From: Gammaproteobacteria bacterium UBA2675
GTDB taxonomy: Bacteria > Pseudomonadota > Gammaproteobacteria > Pseudomonadales > Pseudohongiellaceae
Length of the DNA stretch: 64,000 nucleotides
NCBI GenBank assembly: GCA_002354805.1
Contig: DEMH01000012.1
Span: 1-64,000 of the forward strand
Direction: 5' to 3'
Positions 34,770-44,020 of this stretch are shown piece after piece. The notes below the pieces were generated by a model. The model worked only from the letters and a program-made list of their open reading frames with translations, searched no databases and had not been told where the DNA came from. Position 1 is the first letter of the stretch, and each line of letters opens with the position of its first letter. The position numbers and the translations under genes were made by a program.

Positions 34770-35615
34770 ATGACGCAAGAGTCACCACAGTTCAGTGATG
34801 CCGACTACCAGGCTTTCAGGACCTTTCTCAGTCAGGCCTGCGGCATCGTGCTGGGCGAAAACAAACAGTATCTGGTCGCCAATCGCATGCGCCGCATCAT
34901 GGAGCAGCACCGGTTCGCCAATCTGAGTTCGCTGGTATCACGCATTCATCAGGGCACCGTGCCGCACCTCAAAGAAGCAGTTATTGATGCGATGACAACC
35001 AACGAAACCTTCTGGTTTCGCGACATCGCTCCGTTTGACACGCTTCGGGATGTCATCCTGCCCCGGCTGGTCCTTGACGAGAAGCGTCTCAGCCTGCGCA
35101 TCTGGTCAGCCGCGTGCTCGTCCGGGCAGGAGCCGTATTCAATCAGCATGATCATTGATGAATTCAAGGCGAGGAATCCGGGTGCACTGATGCGCGAGCC
35201 CGAAATTGTCGCTACTGATATCTCCATGACTGTGCTGAACAGTGCCCGCCTGGCTGAATATGACGGTCTGAGTGTCAGTCGCGGATTGAGCGAGGCGCGT
35301 CGACGGCAGTTTTTTGATGAGCTGGCGGGCGGGCGCTACAAATTGAAGGATTCGATTCGACAGCGCGTCTCCTTCAAGCAACTCAATCTGCAGGATAACT
35401 ATGCGGGCCTGGGGCGCTTTGACATCATTTTCTGTCGCAACGTGCTTATCTACTTCGCGGCTGACTTCAAGGCTGACATCCTGCGGCGTATGCACGGGTC
35501 GCTGAATCCCAATTCCTATCTTATGCTCGGTGCTTCCGAATCGCTGCCTGGTGCTCTGGCCGGTCTCTACACGATGGAACGTGTCAGCACCAATATCAGT
35601 GTTTACCGCAGTTGA
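34770..35615 (+). CDS. cheR: CheR chemoreceptor methyltransferase
   Basis: A 281-residue protein. The N-terminal helical domain (~1-75; FRTFLSQACGIVLGENKQYLVANR) and the SAM-dependent methyltransferase domain (RIWSAACSSGQEPYSISMII) are intact, as are FDIIFCRNVLIYF and MLGASESL. It methylates glutamates on chemoreceptors for adaptation. It starts 7 bases after the cheV stop. Confidence 0.95.
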   Translation: MTQESPQFSDADYQAFRTFLSQACGIVLGENKQYLVANRMRRIMEQHRFANLSSLVSRIHQGTVPHLKEAVIDAMTTNETFWFRDIAPFDTLRDVILPRLVLDEKRLSLRIWSAACSSGQEPYSISMIIDEFKARNPGALMREPEIVATDISMTVLNSARLAEYDGLSVSRGLSEARRRQFFDELAGGRYKLKDSIRQRVSFKQLNLQDNYAGLGRFDIIFCRNVLIYFAADFKADILRRMHGSLNPNSYLMLGASESLPGALAGLYTMERVSTNISVYRS

Positions 35616-35763
35616 TCGTCACTCAGTGATTTAATTCACCAACTCCCCGATTTCCTCTTCCTGGCCGACATCTTGCCGCCAACCGGCAAAGCTGTTGGGC
35701 AATGTTTTGCCGTTGTCTCGGCAATATTCTCGTAAGTATTTGTAAATATTAGACAATAATCTC

Positions 35764-35779
35764 TGGCACGGGATTTGCT
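35764..35779 (+). promoter_or_regulatory. Sigma-54 promoter of the flgB operon
   Basis: TGGCAC-GGGAT-TTGCT, an exact -24/-12 match with 12-base spacing between GG and GC. It lies 45 bases before flgB. The upstream ~150 bases, non-coding, would bind FleQ or a FleR-like activator. Confidence 0.88.
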
Positions 35780-35823
35780 CACACTAGCTCCAGAAAAGCC
35801 AAATGCAATCAGTGGAGCGACCC

Positions 35824-36222
35824 ATGGCCATCAATTTTTCAAATGCCCTCGGCATGCACGAACAGGCGCTGACCTTGCGCAGCCAGCGTACGGCGCTGCT
35901 TGCCAACAACATCGCCAATGCCAACACGCCCGGATACAAAGCGCGTGACATGGATTTTTCCGCACTGCTGGCCGAAGCCAGTGGCGCCGGGCGTAGCGTG
36001 GACATTACCCGCACTCACAGCCGCCACATCAGTGGGCTGCCCGCCATGGCTTCTGCTGAGCAGATGTACCGCGTTCCATCACAGCCTTCACTGGACGGCA
36101 ACACCGTTGATGAGCAGGTCGAAAATGCGGCATTCGCCCGCAACGCTCTGGAGCACCAGGCTTCATTCCAGTTTTTGAACAGTAAATTCACCGGGCTGCA
36201 GAAAGCCCTGAAAGGAGAATAA
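35824..36222 (+). CDS. flgB: FlgB, flagellar proximal rod protein
   Basis: A 132-residue protein from ATG 35824 (GGAG upstream); an upstream in-frame ATG at 35803 adds seven unlike residues. LRSQRTALLANNIANANTPG is the conserved rod/hook N-terminal motif, and the C-terminal FQFLNSKFTGLQKAL closes the D0 coiled coil. It heads the sigma-54-driven rod-hook operon. Confidence 0.93.
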   Translation: MAINFSNALGMHEQALTLRSQRTALLANNIANANTPGYKARDMDFSALLAEASGAGRSVDITRTHSRHISGLPAMASAEQMYRVPSQPSLDGNTVDEQVENAAFARNALEHQASFQFLNSKFTGLQKALKGE

Positions 36223-36224
36223 GC

Positions 36225-36665
36225 ATGAATCTGACGCAGGTGTTTGATATCGCCGGCTCAGGCATGAGCGCGCAGTCGCTGCGACTGAACACAACGGCCA
36301 GCAACATGGCCAATGCCAACAGCGCCGCCAGCAGTGCCGACCAGACCTATCGGGCGCGCCATGCCGTTTTTGCACCGATGATGACTGCCGCCATGCAGGA
36401 CCCGTTTGGTCCGATGAACAGTCAGCAGGCAGCTGTCGGTGTTCGTGTCGCGGGTGTGGTCGAAGACGCCCGTCCGCTGCAGGCCCGCCACGAGCCCGGT
36501 CACCCGATGGCCAACGAAGACGGCTATGTCTACTACCCCAATGTAGACATCGTTGAGGAGATGACCAACATGATCTCCTCCTCGCGCTCCTTCCAGCTTA
36601 ACGTTGAAGTGATGTCAGCCGCGCGCACGATGATGCAGCGAGTGATGACACTGGGTCAGGCATAA
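36225..36665 (+). CDS. flgC: FlgC, flagellar proximal rod protein
   Basis: A 146-residue protein, GGAGA before the ATG. The N-terminal FDIAGSGMSAQSLRLNTTAS and ANANSA are the rod signature. The C-terminal YPNVDIVEEMTNMISSSRSF and NVEVMSAARTMMQRVMTLGQ are diagnostic. It builds the rod with FlgB, FlgF and FlgG. It follows flgB by 2 bases. Confidence 0.95.
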   Translation: MNLTQVFDIAGSGMSAQSLRLNTTASNMANANSAASSADQTYRARHAVFAPMMTAAMQDPFGPMNSQQAAVGVRVAGVVEDARPLQARHEPGHPMANEDGYVYYPNVDIVEEMTNMISSSRSFQLNVEVMSAARTMMQRVMTLGQA

Positions 36666-36672
36666 GGAGACG

Positions 36673-37353
36673 ATGATGGAAATCAACGGCGCAGGCGGCA
36701 ATGCACTCAGTAAAATCCTGTCGGACTATGGTAATCAGGAAGAAAAGAAAACCAAAAACGAAATGGGCCGCGACGAGTTTCTGCGACTGCTGATAGCGCA
36801 GCTGGAGAATCAGGATCCTACCAACCCCCAGGATAATGGCGAATTTATTTCCCAGCTGGCGCAATTTTCCTCTCTGGAAGAAGCCCAGAAGATGACACAG
36901 AGTTTCGAGCAGTTCTCGTCTGCTTTCCAGTCCGCCCAGCACCTGCAGGCAACGTCGCTGGTGGGTCGTCCTGTGCATGTCAAAACAAACACGACGCAGT
37001 TGGGTGAAAGCGGGGCGATCAGTGTGTTGGCTGACTTCGATGGCGGCGCTCAGTCGGCGACATTACGTGTCTACGATGCCAGCGGCAAAGTTGTTGATCA
37101 GTTCGGTCTGGGCGAGCAGACCGATGGCCGTCAGGAGTTTTTCTGGACGGGCACAGATGCGAATGACGAGCGTTATCCGCCTGGCAAATACAGCTTTGAA
37201 CTAAGTGTCAGCCGAAACGGCATAACAGAGCAGGTGCCCACCTATCTGAGTGCCAACGTCAACAGTGTCACGATAGAAAAATCCGGTTCACTGACATTGA
37301 ACCTGGCCGGCGTCGGCCCGCGGTCGATGTCCGAAATTTTGCAAATCAACTAA
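36673..37353 (+). CDS. flgD: FlgD, hook cap scaffold
   Basis: A 226-residue protein. LRLLIAQLENQDPTNPQDNG is the conserved N-terminal block, followed by the FISQLAQFSSLEEAQ region. The C-terminal half has the FLIG-like and Tudor-like domains (GQEFFWTGTDANDERYPPGK-type pattern). It caps the growing hook and directs FlgE assembly. Start is ATG 36673, with a second ATG one codon on. Confidence 0.93.
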   Translation: MMEINGAGGNALSKILSDYGNQEEKKTKNEMGRDEFLRLLIAQLENQDPTNPQDNGEFISQLAQFSSLEEAQKMTQSFEQFSSAFQSAQHLQATSLVGRPVHVKTNTTQLGESGAISVLADFDGGAQSATLRVYDASGKVVDQFGLGEQTDGRQEFFWTGTDANDERYPPGKYSFELSVSRNGITEQVPTYLSANVNSVTIEKSGSLTLNLAGVGPRSMSEILQIN

Positions 37354-37383
37354 ACGAAAAGTAATTAATCAGCGAGGTGTCAG

Positions 37384-39438
37384 ATGAGCTTTATTATCGG
37401 TTTGAGTGCGCTTAACGCAGCACAGCAGGAAATCAACGTCACCGGTAACAATATCGCCAACGCCGGAACCAACGGCTTCAAGAGTTCCAAGGCGGTATTT
37501 GGTGACGTATACGCAGCATCGGTTCTGGGTGGCGGCGGCACTCAGCAGGGTAGTGGTGTTACCTTGCAGGGTATCCAGCAGAGCTTCAACCAGGGCAACA
37601 TCAGCTTTACCGAAAACACACTTGACCTGGCCATCAACGGCGAAGGCTTTTTTATTCTGTCAGGTGAGTCAGGTGCTGCGTACACGCGTGCCGGTGCTTT
37701 CGGTACTGACCGTTTTGGTTACGTTGTGACCAATACTGGTGAGCGTCTGCAGGGCTTCGCGCCCTCTGAATCCGGTCAGGCAACTGGCGGTGGTCCGCTG
37801 ACCGATCTGCGCGTAACAACTGGCGAACTGCAGCCGCGCGCAACGACACTGGTTGAAAGTGAAATCAACCTTGATGCGGCGGCCATGCCGTCTGCCGTTA
37901 TCGGGTCTACCTACATCTCCAATGGCGGAAACAGCAGCCAGCCGCGTTTGAATGGTGCCCTCATCTCCCCGGACAGCGATCCCAGTGATCAGCTTAACCC
38001 GTATACGGCCACCAGTCTTGTTGTCCGTACACCCAGTGGTGAAACGCAGCAGCTGGATATCGCGGCGGGTGCCTCTGCCAACGCGGTAGCCCAGCAGTTT
38101 GCCGGTGTCGAAGGTGTGGCTGCGGTGGGCACTACAGTAGGCTACATCAGTAACCTGCAGGACGGCGCGGATGCTGACGATCAACTGCGATTTGCCATCA
38201 ATGGTCGGGACATCGTGGTCGACCTGACGGCGACCAACCCGCTGCAGGATCTGGCCAACAAGATCAATGCGCTGCTTAACAACCTCAATGCGACTGTTGA
38301 CGGCACGCGGGTTCGAATCACCCATTCCACCGGTGCGGATATACGCATCAATACCGGTGGCAACCCCAGCGGTGCGCTGAGTTTTGAAGGTTCCACACGT
38401 GATGCAACGACCGGTGCATTCTCGCCGGTTGGCGTGCCTACAGTGGTAAACCTGGATGCCAACGACATCATGACCATGGGTGGTTTTGTGGAGTTCACAC
38501 TGGATGAAAACGTATCCCTGCGCACCACCGATGAAGACCTGGATGGCAATCCAGTAGATCCATCGGATGCATTTACTATATTTGGAGACATCTCTGCGGA
38601 AGACGCTCTGGCAGGCACCGCCTTCGAATCCAACCAGTTTGATCCACGCAACCCGGAAACCTACTATCGTTCCACCGCTATCTCCATCTATGACTCGGTA
38701 GGTACTCAGCACTCGCTGGCCATGTACTTCGTCAAAGAACGGCCGGACGACACCGGTGACACTAACCTGTGGAGCGTCTACTTCCAGATTGATGGCCGCA
38801 ACATTGGCTACGATCCGAACTCTTCCACCGGTGACCCGGTACTGGCGCGTTTTGATCTGCGATTTGATGACACCGGTCGTTTTGACCCCAACCAGCAGTC
38901 TATCGAAATCACCAACTGGTACCCGGTTGACACATCAGGTCGTCGTATTGGTGCCGGCCCGGTCCCTGGTAACGCCAACGTGTCCGACCAGACCACCAAC
39001 TCCAACTTCCGGATTGACCTGTCCTCCATGACAGCTTTCGGTGGTGACTTCTCGGTTCAGTCCAACAACCAGGACGGTTTCTCCAAAGGTCAGTTGACGG
39101 GTCTGGAAGTCAACACGCGGGGTCTGGTGTCTGCACGATTCTCCAATGGTCAATCACAGGTACTGGGTGAGGTGGCGCTGGCCAACTTTGCCAACGCCAG
39201 CGGCCTGGCAAACCTGGGTGGCACGAAGTTTGCTGAAACCAGTGAGTCTGGTGCCGCTTCTGTCTCGGGTGCCGGCACGGCAGGTCTGGGTGCGATTCAG
39301 TCAGGCGCGTTGGAAGACTCCAACGTGGATCTGCCGACCGAACTGGTACAGCTGATTATTTCCCAGCGCAACTACCAGGCGGCAGCGCAGATTATCTCTG
39401 CCACCGATGACGCAACCCAGACCATCATCAACCTGTAA
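37384..39438 (+). CDS. flgE: FlgE, flagellar hook protein (long form)
   Basis: A 684-residue hook protein, longer than the ~400-460 residues of enteric and Pseudomonas FlgE. The N-terminal GLSALNAAQQEINVTGNNIA and C-terminal LVQLIISQRNYQAAAQIISA are the polymerisation ends. The extra length lies in the surface-exposed middle (~180-470), including an insertion with TINTGGNPSG-like Gly/Asn-rich strands. Ser/Thr/Asp-rich content suggests an extended hook surface domain. Confidence 0.93.
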   Translation: MSFIIGLSALNAAQQEINVTGNNIANAGTNGFKSSKAVFGDVYAASVLGGGGTQQGSGVTLQGIQQSFNQGNISFTENTLDLAINGEGFFILSGESGAAYTRAGAFGTDRFGYVVTNTGERLQGFAPSESGQATGGGPLTDLRVTTGELQPRATTLVESEINLDAAAMPSAVIGSTYISNGGNSSQPRLNGALISPDSDPSDQLNPYTATSLVVRTPSGETQQLDIAAGASANAVAQQFAGVEGVAAVGTTVGYISNLQDGADADDQLRFAINGRDIVVDLTATNPLQDLANKINALLNNLNATVDGTRVRITHSTGADIRINTGGNPSGALSFEGSTRDATTGAFSPVGVPTVVNLDANDIMTMGGFVEFTLDENVSLRTTDEDLDGNPVDPSDAFTIFGDISAEDALAGTAFESNQFDPRNPETYYRSTAISIYDSVGTQHSLAMYFVKERPDDTGDTNLWSVYFQIDGRNIGYDPNSSTGDPVLARFDLRFDDTGRFDPNQQSIEITNWYPVDTSGRRIGAGPVPGNANVSDQTTNSNFRIDLSSMTAFGGDFSVQSNNQDGFSKGQLTGLEVNTRGLVSARFSNGQSQVLGEVALANFANASGLANLGGTKFAETSESGAASVSGAGTAGLGAIQSGALEDSNVDLPTELVQLIISQRNYQAAAQIISATDDATQTIINL

Positions 39439-39472
39439 TTCTGACAGTAAAGCCTGAAAACCGGAGATTGAC

Positions 39473-40213
39473 ATGGACAGAGCACTTTATCTGAGTATGA
39501 ACGGAGCCTCGCAGGCAATGCGGGCACAGACGATTCATGCCAATAACCTGGCAAACGCCAGCACCACCGGTTTTCAGGCAGATCTGGCGCAGGCGCGCTC
39601 CATGGCAGTTTATGGGCCCGGCATGCCGTCACGTGTCTATAGCATGACCGAAAATCCCGGCACTGACTTTACCCGCGGGCCGCTGCAGCAGACGGGCAAT
39701 TCGCTGGACATGGCTGTGAAAGGAGAGGGTTACATTGCCGTGCTGGCACCTGATGGCAGTGAAGCCTATACACGTGCTGGCGACCTGCAGCTGGGTGTGT
39801 TCGGCGAGCTGCTGACCGGCAGCGGTTTGCCGGTGCTTGGCAACAATGGTCCAGTGGTCTTGCCGCCGCATGAGAATGTTGAGTTTGGTGCCGATGGTAC
39901 GGTCTCGGTTCGTGAACTTGGACAGGGTGCCCAGGTACTTGCCGCAATCGATCGCATCAAGCTGGTAAACCCTCAGCCCCAGGAGCTGGTCAAGGGTACC
40001 GACGGTCTGATGCGCCGCATAGATGGTGGCGAGACGCCTGCAGATGCGCAGGTTGAGCTGGCATCCGGCTACCTGGAAGGCAGCAATGTCAATGTGGTTG
40101 ATTCCATGGTTGAGATGATCAGCCTGGCCCGCAACTACGAGATGAATGTGAAGTTCATGCAGACAGTTCAGCAAAATTCTGAAAGTTCGGCACGGCTTTT
40201 GCAGATTCAATAA
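39473..40213 (+). CDS. flgF: FlgF, flagellar proximal rod protein
   Basis: A 246-residue protein. MDRALYLSMNGASQAMRAQT, AVKGEGYIAV and the C-terminal SMVEMISLARNYEMNVKFMQ are the FlgF hallmarks. It forms the proximal rod and differs from FlgG in its short hook-type D0 ends. It follows flgE by 34 bases. Confidence 0.93.
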   Translation: MDRALYLSMNGASQAMRAQTIHANNLANASTTGFQADLAQARSMAVYGPGMPSRVYSMTENPGTDFTRGPLQQTGNSLDMAVKGEGYIAVLAPDGSEAYTRAGDLQLGVFGELLTGSGLPVLGNNGPVVLPPHENVEFGADGTVSVRELGQGAQVLAAIDRIKLVNPQPQELVKGTDGLMRRIDGGETPADAQVELASGYLEGSNVNVVDSMVEMISLARNYEMNVKFMQTVQQNSESSARLLQIQ

Positions 40214-40296
40214 CAGCAGGCATTAGACAGCAGTCACGTCAGCGACAGATTCGAGCACAACGGGCCCCCGGGGGCGACAGCTCAGGAGTAAACAAC

Positions 40297-41082
40297 ATGC
40301 ACGCAGCACTTTATGTTTCCAAGACCGGCCTCAGTGCCCAGGACACGCGCCTGGCCACTGTATCCAATAACCTGGCCAACGTAGCGACCAATGGTTTCAA
40401 AAAGGATCGTGTGGTTTTTGAAGACCTGCTGTATCAGATCCAGCGTCAGCCAGGCGCCAACTCTACGCAGAATACCGAACTGCCATCTGGTCTGCAGATT
40501 GGTACCGGTGTCAAGGTTGCCGGTACCCAGAAGCTGTTCAGTCAGGGAGCCCTGCAGACTACCGGCGAGTCGCTGGACGTGGGCATCAATGGACGAGGCT
40601 TTTTCGAAGTCATCATGCCGGACGGCAGCTCGTCCTACACCCGTGATGGCCAGTTCCATCTGAATGGCAATGGCGAACTGGTGACTTCACAGGGCTTCCT
40701 GGTGGCGCCGGGTATCACCATCCCGCAGGATGCGCAAAGCCTGACCATTGGTGACGACGGCGTGATCAGTGTGCGACTGCCGGGGCAGGCTACCACTTCA
40801 AATATCGGCAACATGAATCTGGTGGACTTTGTTAATCCGGCTGGCCTGCAGGCGCTGGGCGGCAACCTGTATGCAGAGACTGTATCCAGCGGAAACCCGC
40901 AGCAGGCAGCACCAGGCCAGAACGGCATGGGTACGCTTGAGCAGGGCTCACTGGAAAGCTCCAATGTGGAAGTGGTTGAAGAGCTGGTCGACATGATCAC
41001 GACGCAGCGAGCTTACGAAATGAACTCAAAGGTTATTTCTACTGCTGATCAGATGCTGCAGTTCGTCACGCAGAATCTGTAA
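40297..41082 (+). CDS. flgG: FlgG, flagellar distal rod protein
   Basis: A 261-residue protein with the canonical LSAQDTRLATVSNNLANVAT N-terminus, NGRGFFEV near the centre and the C-terminal ELVDMITTQRAYEMNSKVIS. It forms the distal rod crossing the peptidoglycan and outer membrane. A GGAG lies just upstream of ATG 40297. Confidence 0.95.
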   Translation: MHAALYVSKTGLSAQDTRLATVSNNLANVATNGFKKDRVVFEDLLYQIQRQPGANSTQNTELPSGLQIGTGVKVAGTQKLFSQGALQTTGESLDVGINGRGFFEVIMPDGSSSYTRDGQFHLNGNGELVTSQGFLVAPGITIPQDAQSLTIGDDGVISVRLPGQATTSNIGNMNLVDFVNPAGLQALGGNLYAETVSSGNPQQAAPGQNGMGTLEQGSLESSNVEVVEELVDMITTQRAYEMNSKVISTADQMLQFVTQNL

Positions 41083-41114
41083 ACCGTTAATGTTCAGAGC
41101 TTGAGAGAAACGCT

Positions 41115-41783
41115 ATGAAAACACATCGTCTGATAGTTGCACTGTTCGCTTTGATGGCACTGAACGCCTGCGTGGTTCAAATGCCACAACCACCGGCACC
41201 GGACGATCCACGCTACGCGCCTGTCTGGGTAGGCGAGCATCGTGAGCAGGCACCTGTCAACGGGTCAATTTATCAGGCTGCCACCGCGACTAACCTGTAT
41301 CAGCGCCGCGCCTACCGACTGGGTGATGTACTGACTATCAACCTGAACGAATCAACCACTGCCAGTAAATCTGCCGGCACGTCCTTCAGCCGTGACAGCA
41401 GCAATACAGTGGCAGACATGACCCTGTTTGGCACCAATATAGACACTAACTCATCGCTTGGTGGCAGTGCTGAGTTTGATGGATCTTCAAACAGCGATCA
41501 GAGCAACCAGCTGTTCGGCAATATCACAGTCACAGTGACTGATGTGCTGCCAAATGGTTTGCTGGAAGTGCGTGGTGAAAAGTGGCTGCAACTGAACCGC
41601 GGCGCTGAATACATCCGCATCAGCGGCCTGGTTCGCAAAGAAGATATCGCTTCAGACAACAGCGTGCCCTCAACCCGTATCGCCGATGTGCGCATTGCCT
41701 ACAGTGGCACAGGCACACTGGCCGATGCGAATGAACCGGGCATTCTGAGCAAGTTTTTTGTCAGCAAGTGGTGGCCGCTGTAA
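41115..41783 (+). CDS. flgH: FlgH, flagellar L-ring lipoprotein
   Basis: A 222-residue lipoprotein with lipobox LNAC (Cys19). The YRLGDVLTINLNESTTASKS block, the NITVTVTDVLPNGLLEVRGE region and IRISGLVRKEDI are characteristic of FlgH. It forms the bushing in the outer membrane. AGAG lies upstream of ATG 41115. Confidence 0.94.
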   Translation: MKTHRLIVALFALMALNACVVQMPQPPAPDDPRYAPVWVGEHREQAPVNGSIYQAATATNLYQRRAYRLGDVLTINLNESTTASKSAGTSFSRDSSNTVADMTLFGTNIDTNSSLGGSAEFDGSSNSDQSNQLFGNITVTVTDVLPNGLLEVRGEKWLQLNRGAEYIRISGLVRKEDIASDNSVPSTRIADVRIAYSGTGTLADANEPGILSKFFVSKWWPL

Positions 41784-41860
41784 GCGGCGCCTGAAACAGA
41801 CTCTACAGGACTTAACAGACCATGTTGCTCACACAGATTTTTACAGACAGGAAGGAAGCT

Positions 41861-43003
41861 GTGCAGACAAAACGTACTAAAAATACTCTGGCTCGTGTCA
41901 GCCATGTTGCGCTGAGCCTGGTGATTGTGCTGCAGACAGTTCTGGTAGCGCCGGCGCAGGCCGACAGGCTCAAGGATATTGCCGACCTGCAGGGCGTGCA
42001 GTCCAACCAGCTGGTAGGTGTCGGTCTGGTGACTGGCCTTGATGGTACGGGCGACCAGACTACACAGGCACCGTTCACTGCCGAATCGTTTCGCGCCTAC
42101 CTTGATCAGTTCGGTATTCCGATTCCCCAGGGTCAGAACTTTCAGCTGGGCAATGTTGCGGTCGTTTCCGTTCAGGCAGAGCTGCCACCGTTCGCCAAGC
42201 CAGGTCAGCAGATTGATGTCACTGTTTCGTCCCTGGCCAATGCCGACAGTCTCCGTGGTGGCACGCTGGAGCGCACCTTCCTGATGGGTATGGATGGTGA
42301 AGTGTATGCCACTGCTCAGGGCAATCTGATCGTTGGTGGTCTTGGTGTCGAGGGTGCTGATGGTTCACGCATCTCCATCAATATCCCCAGTGTTGGACGA
42401 ATTCCTGGTGGCGCCATGACGGTCAAAGAAGTGCAGACCGCATTCAACAGTGGCGATCACATCACCTTTAATCTCAAGCGTGCTGATTTCACCACGGCGC
42501 GACGTGTATCCAGGGCGATCAACGACTTCATGGGCGAGGGCACAGCCTCTGCAATCGACGCTGTATCGATTCAGGTACGTGCACCTGCCGACAGTCAGTC
42601 TCGTGTGGCCTACATGTCAGAGCTGGAGAATATTCAGGTGGATCAGGGCGACGCGCCGGCGCGTGTGATTGTCAATTCGCGTACAGGTACTATCGTGATT
42701 GGTGAGCATGTACGTGTGTCACCTGCCGCTATCACACACGGTAGCCTGAGCGTCACTATTTCTGAAGGTTTTGCCGTCAGTCAGCCCGCTCCCTTTGGTG
42801 ATGGCGAAACAGTTGTTTTACCCCAGTCGGACATTACCGTTGAGCAGGAAAACAACCGCATGTTCCTGTTTGATGCCGGCACTACGCTGTCAGACATCGT
42901 GCAGGCCATCAACGCCGTGGGTGCGGCGCCAGGAGATCTGGCGGCCATTCTGGAAGCCCTGAAACAATCCGGCTCGCTGCGCGCCGAACTGGTCGTGATC
43001 TGA
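41861..43003 (+). CDS. flgI: FlgI, flagellar P-ring protein
   Basis: A 380-residue protein. GTG 41861 is preferred to ATG 41822 because AGGAAGGAA lies just before it. A signal peptide (LVIVLQTVLVAPAQA) leads to the DRLKDIADLQGVQSNQLVGV start of mature FlgI, then GTGDQTTQAPFT and the C-terminal AGTTLSDIVQAINAVGAAPGD. It forms the periplasmic P ring with the help of FlgA. Confidence 0.93.
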   Translation: MQTKRTKNTLARVSHVALSLVIVLQTVLVAPAQADRLKDIADLQGVQSNQLVGVGLVTGLDGTGDQTTQAPFTAESFRAYLDQFGIPIPQGQNFQLGNVAVVSVQAELPPFAKPGQQIDVTVSSLANADSLRGGTLERTFLMGMDGEVYATAQGNLIVGGLGVEGADGSRISINIPSVGRIPGGAMTVKEVQTAFNSGDHITFNLKRADFTTARRVSRAINDFMGEGTASAIDAVSIQVRAPADSQSRVAYMSELENIQVDQGDAPARVIVNSRTGTIVIGEHVRVSPAAITHGSLSVTISEGFAVSQPAPFGDGETVVLPQSDITVEQENNRMFLFDAGTTLSDIVQAINAVGAAPGDLAAILEALKQSGSLRAELVVI

Positions 43004-43012
43004 GGACCTGAC

Positions 43013-44020
43013 ATGACCGCCATGAACCTGTCAGATGCATCGGTTTTCACCAACCTCAACGGGCTGAATGCCATCAATCGCGTGGGCAGGGAGGATTCTC
43101 CCGAGGCCCTGCGTGCGGTCGCGCAGCAGTTTGAGGCCATGTTCCTTGGCATGATGCTCAAGGGCATGCGGGCAGGAGAGGACGCGTTGTTCTCTGACAA
43201 CTTCATGAACAGTAACGAAATGAAGTTTCACCGCGAAAACATGGACCAGCAGGTGGCACTGCATATGGCAACCAGCGGTGGTGTTGGTCTGGCTGACGCA
43301 CTGCACCGTCAAATGATGGAACGATATATTCCTGACGCAGCCAGGACCACTGAGCAGCCGATGAATGACGACTGGCGCCGCCGCGCCACTGTTGAGCCCC
43401 CAGCGGCGGCTGCCACTAATCGTGAGTTCCAGGCGCCAACAGCTATGTCTGTTCGAGAACTCAAACCAGCGGTGAGCGCCGCTACCGTCAAGGTTCCAAG
43501 TGTGCCGGCCCGATTTGACAGCCCGGCCCACTTCGTTGAGACACTGATGCCGATGGCGCGCAAAGCAGCTGCCCAGCTGGGTGCCGACCCGCGTGCGCTG
43601 ATCGCCCAGGCGGCTCTGGAAACAGGCTGGGGCCAGAAGATGATAACTGGCGCTGATGGCAAGCCCAGCTTTAACCTGTTTGGTATCAAATCAGGTGGCA
43701 GCTGGTCTGGTGACTCAGTGTCGGTCAGCACTCTGGAGTTCCGAGACGGTGTCATGCAGCGGGAGAATGCCGGATTCCGCGCCTACAACTCGTATCAGGA
43801 TAGTTTTGACGACTACGTACAGTTGCTTCAGGACCAGCCACGCTATCGTCAGGCGGTTGAACATGCTGCCCAGCCAGAACGCTTTGTGCATCACCTGCAG
43901 GAAGCCGGGTATGCTACAGATCCTCTGTACGCTGACAAAATTAATCGCGTCATGCAAAGTCCGGTGCTCAATGTGGCTTCAAACCGTGGTTCGTCGTTAG
44001 TTGAGGTGAATGTCCGATGA
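43013..44020 (+). CDS. flgJ: FlgJ, rod scaffold and peptidoglycan hydrolase
   Basis: A 335-residue two-domain protein. The N-terminal part (~1-100; QQFEAMFLGMMLKGMRAGED) is the rod-capping scaffold. A Pro/Ala-rich linker (~105-170) follows. The C-terminal glucosaminidase domain (~170-325) has ALIAQAALETGWGQ with catalytic Glu203, and the SYQDSFDDYVQLL block. It bores the peptidoglycan for the rod. Its stop overlaps flgK by 4 bases (ATGA). Confidence 0.93.
   Translation: MTAMNLSDASVFTNLNGLNAINRVGREDSPEALRAVAQQFEAMFLGMMLKGMRAGEDALFSDNFMNSNEMKFHRENMDQQVALHMATSGGVGLADALHRQMMERYIPDAARTTEQPMNDDWRRRATVEPPAAAATNREFQAPTAMSVRELKPAVSAATVKVPSVPARFDSPAHFVETLMPMARKAAAQLGADPRALIAQAALETGWGQKMITGADGKPSFNLFGIKSGGSWSGDSVSVSTLEFRDGVMQRENAGFRAYNSYQDSFDDYVQLLQDQPRYRQAVEHAAQPERFVHHLQEAGYATDPLYADKINRVMQSPVLNVASNRGSSLVEVNVR

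Noticed and set aside
37669..38712. 347-codon open frame on the minus strand opposite flgE
   Set aside because: It overlaps the clear hook protein gene in antisense. It has no ribosome-binding site, and its Arg/Gly/Thr-rich content reflects the GC-rich codons of flgE.
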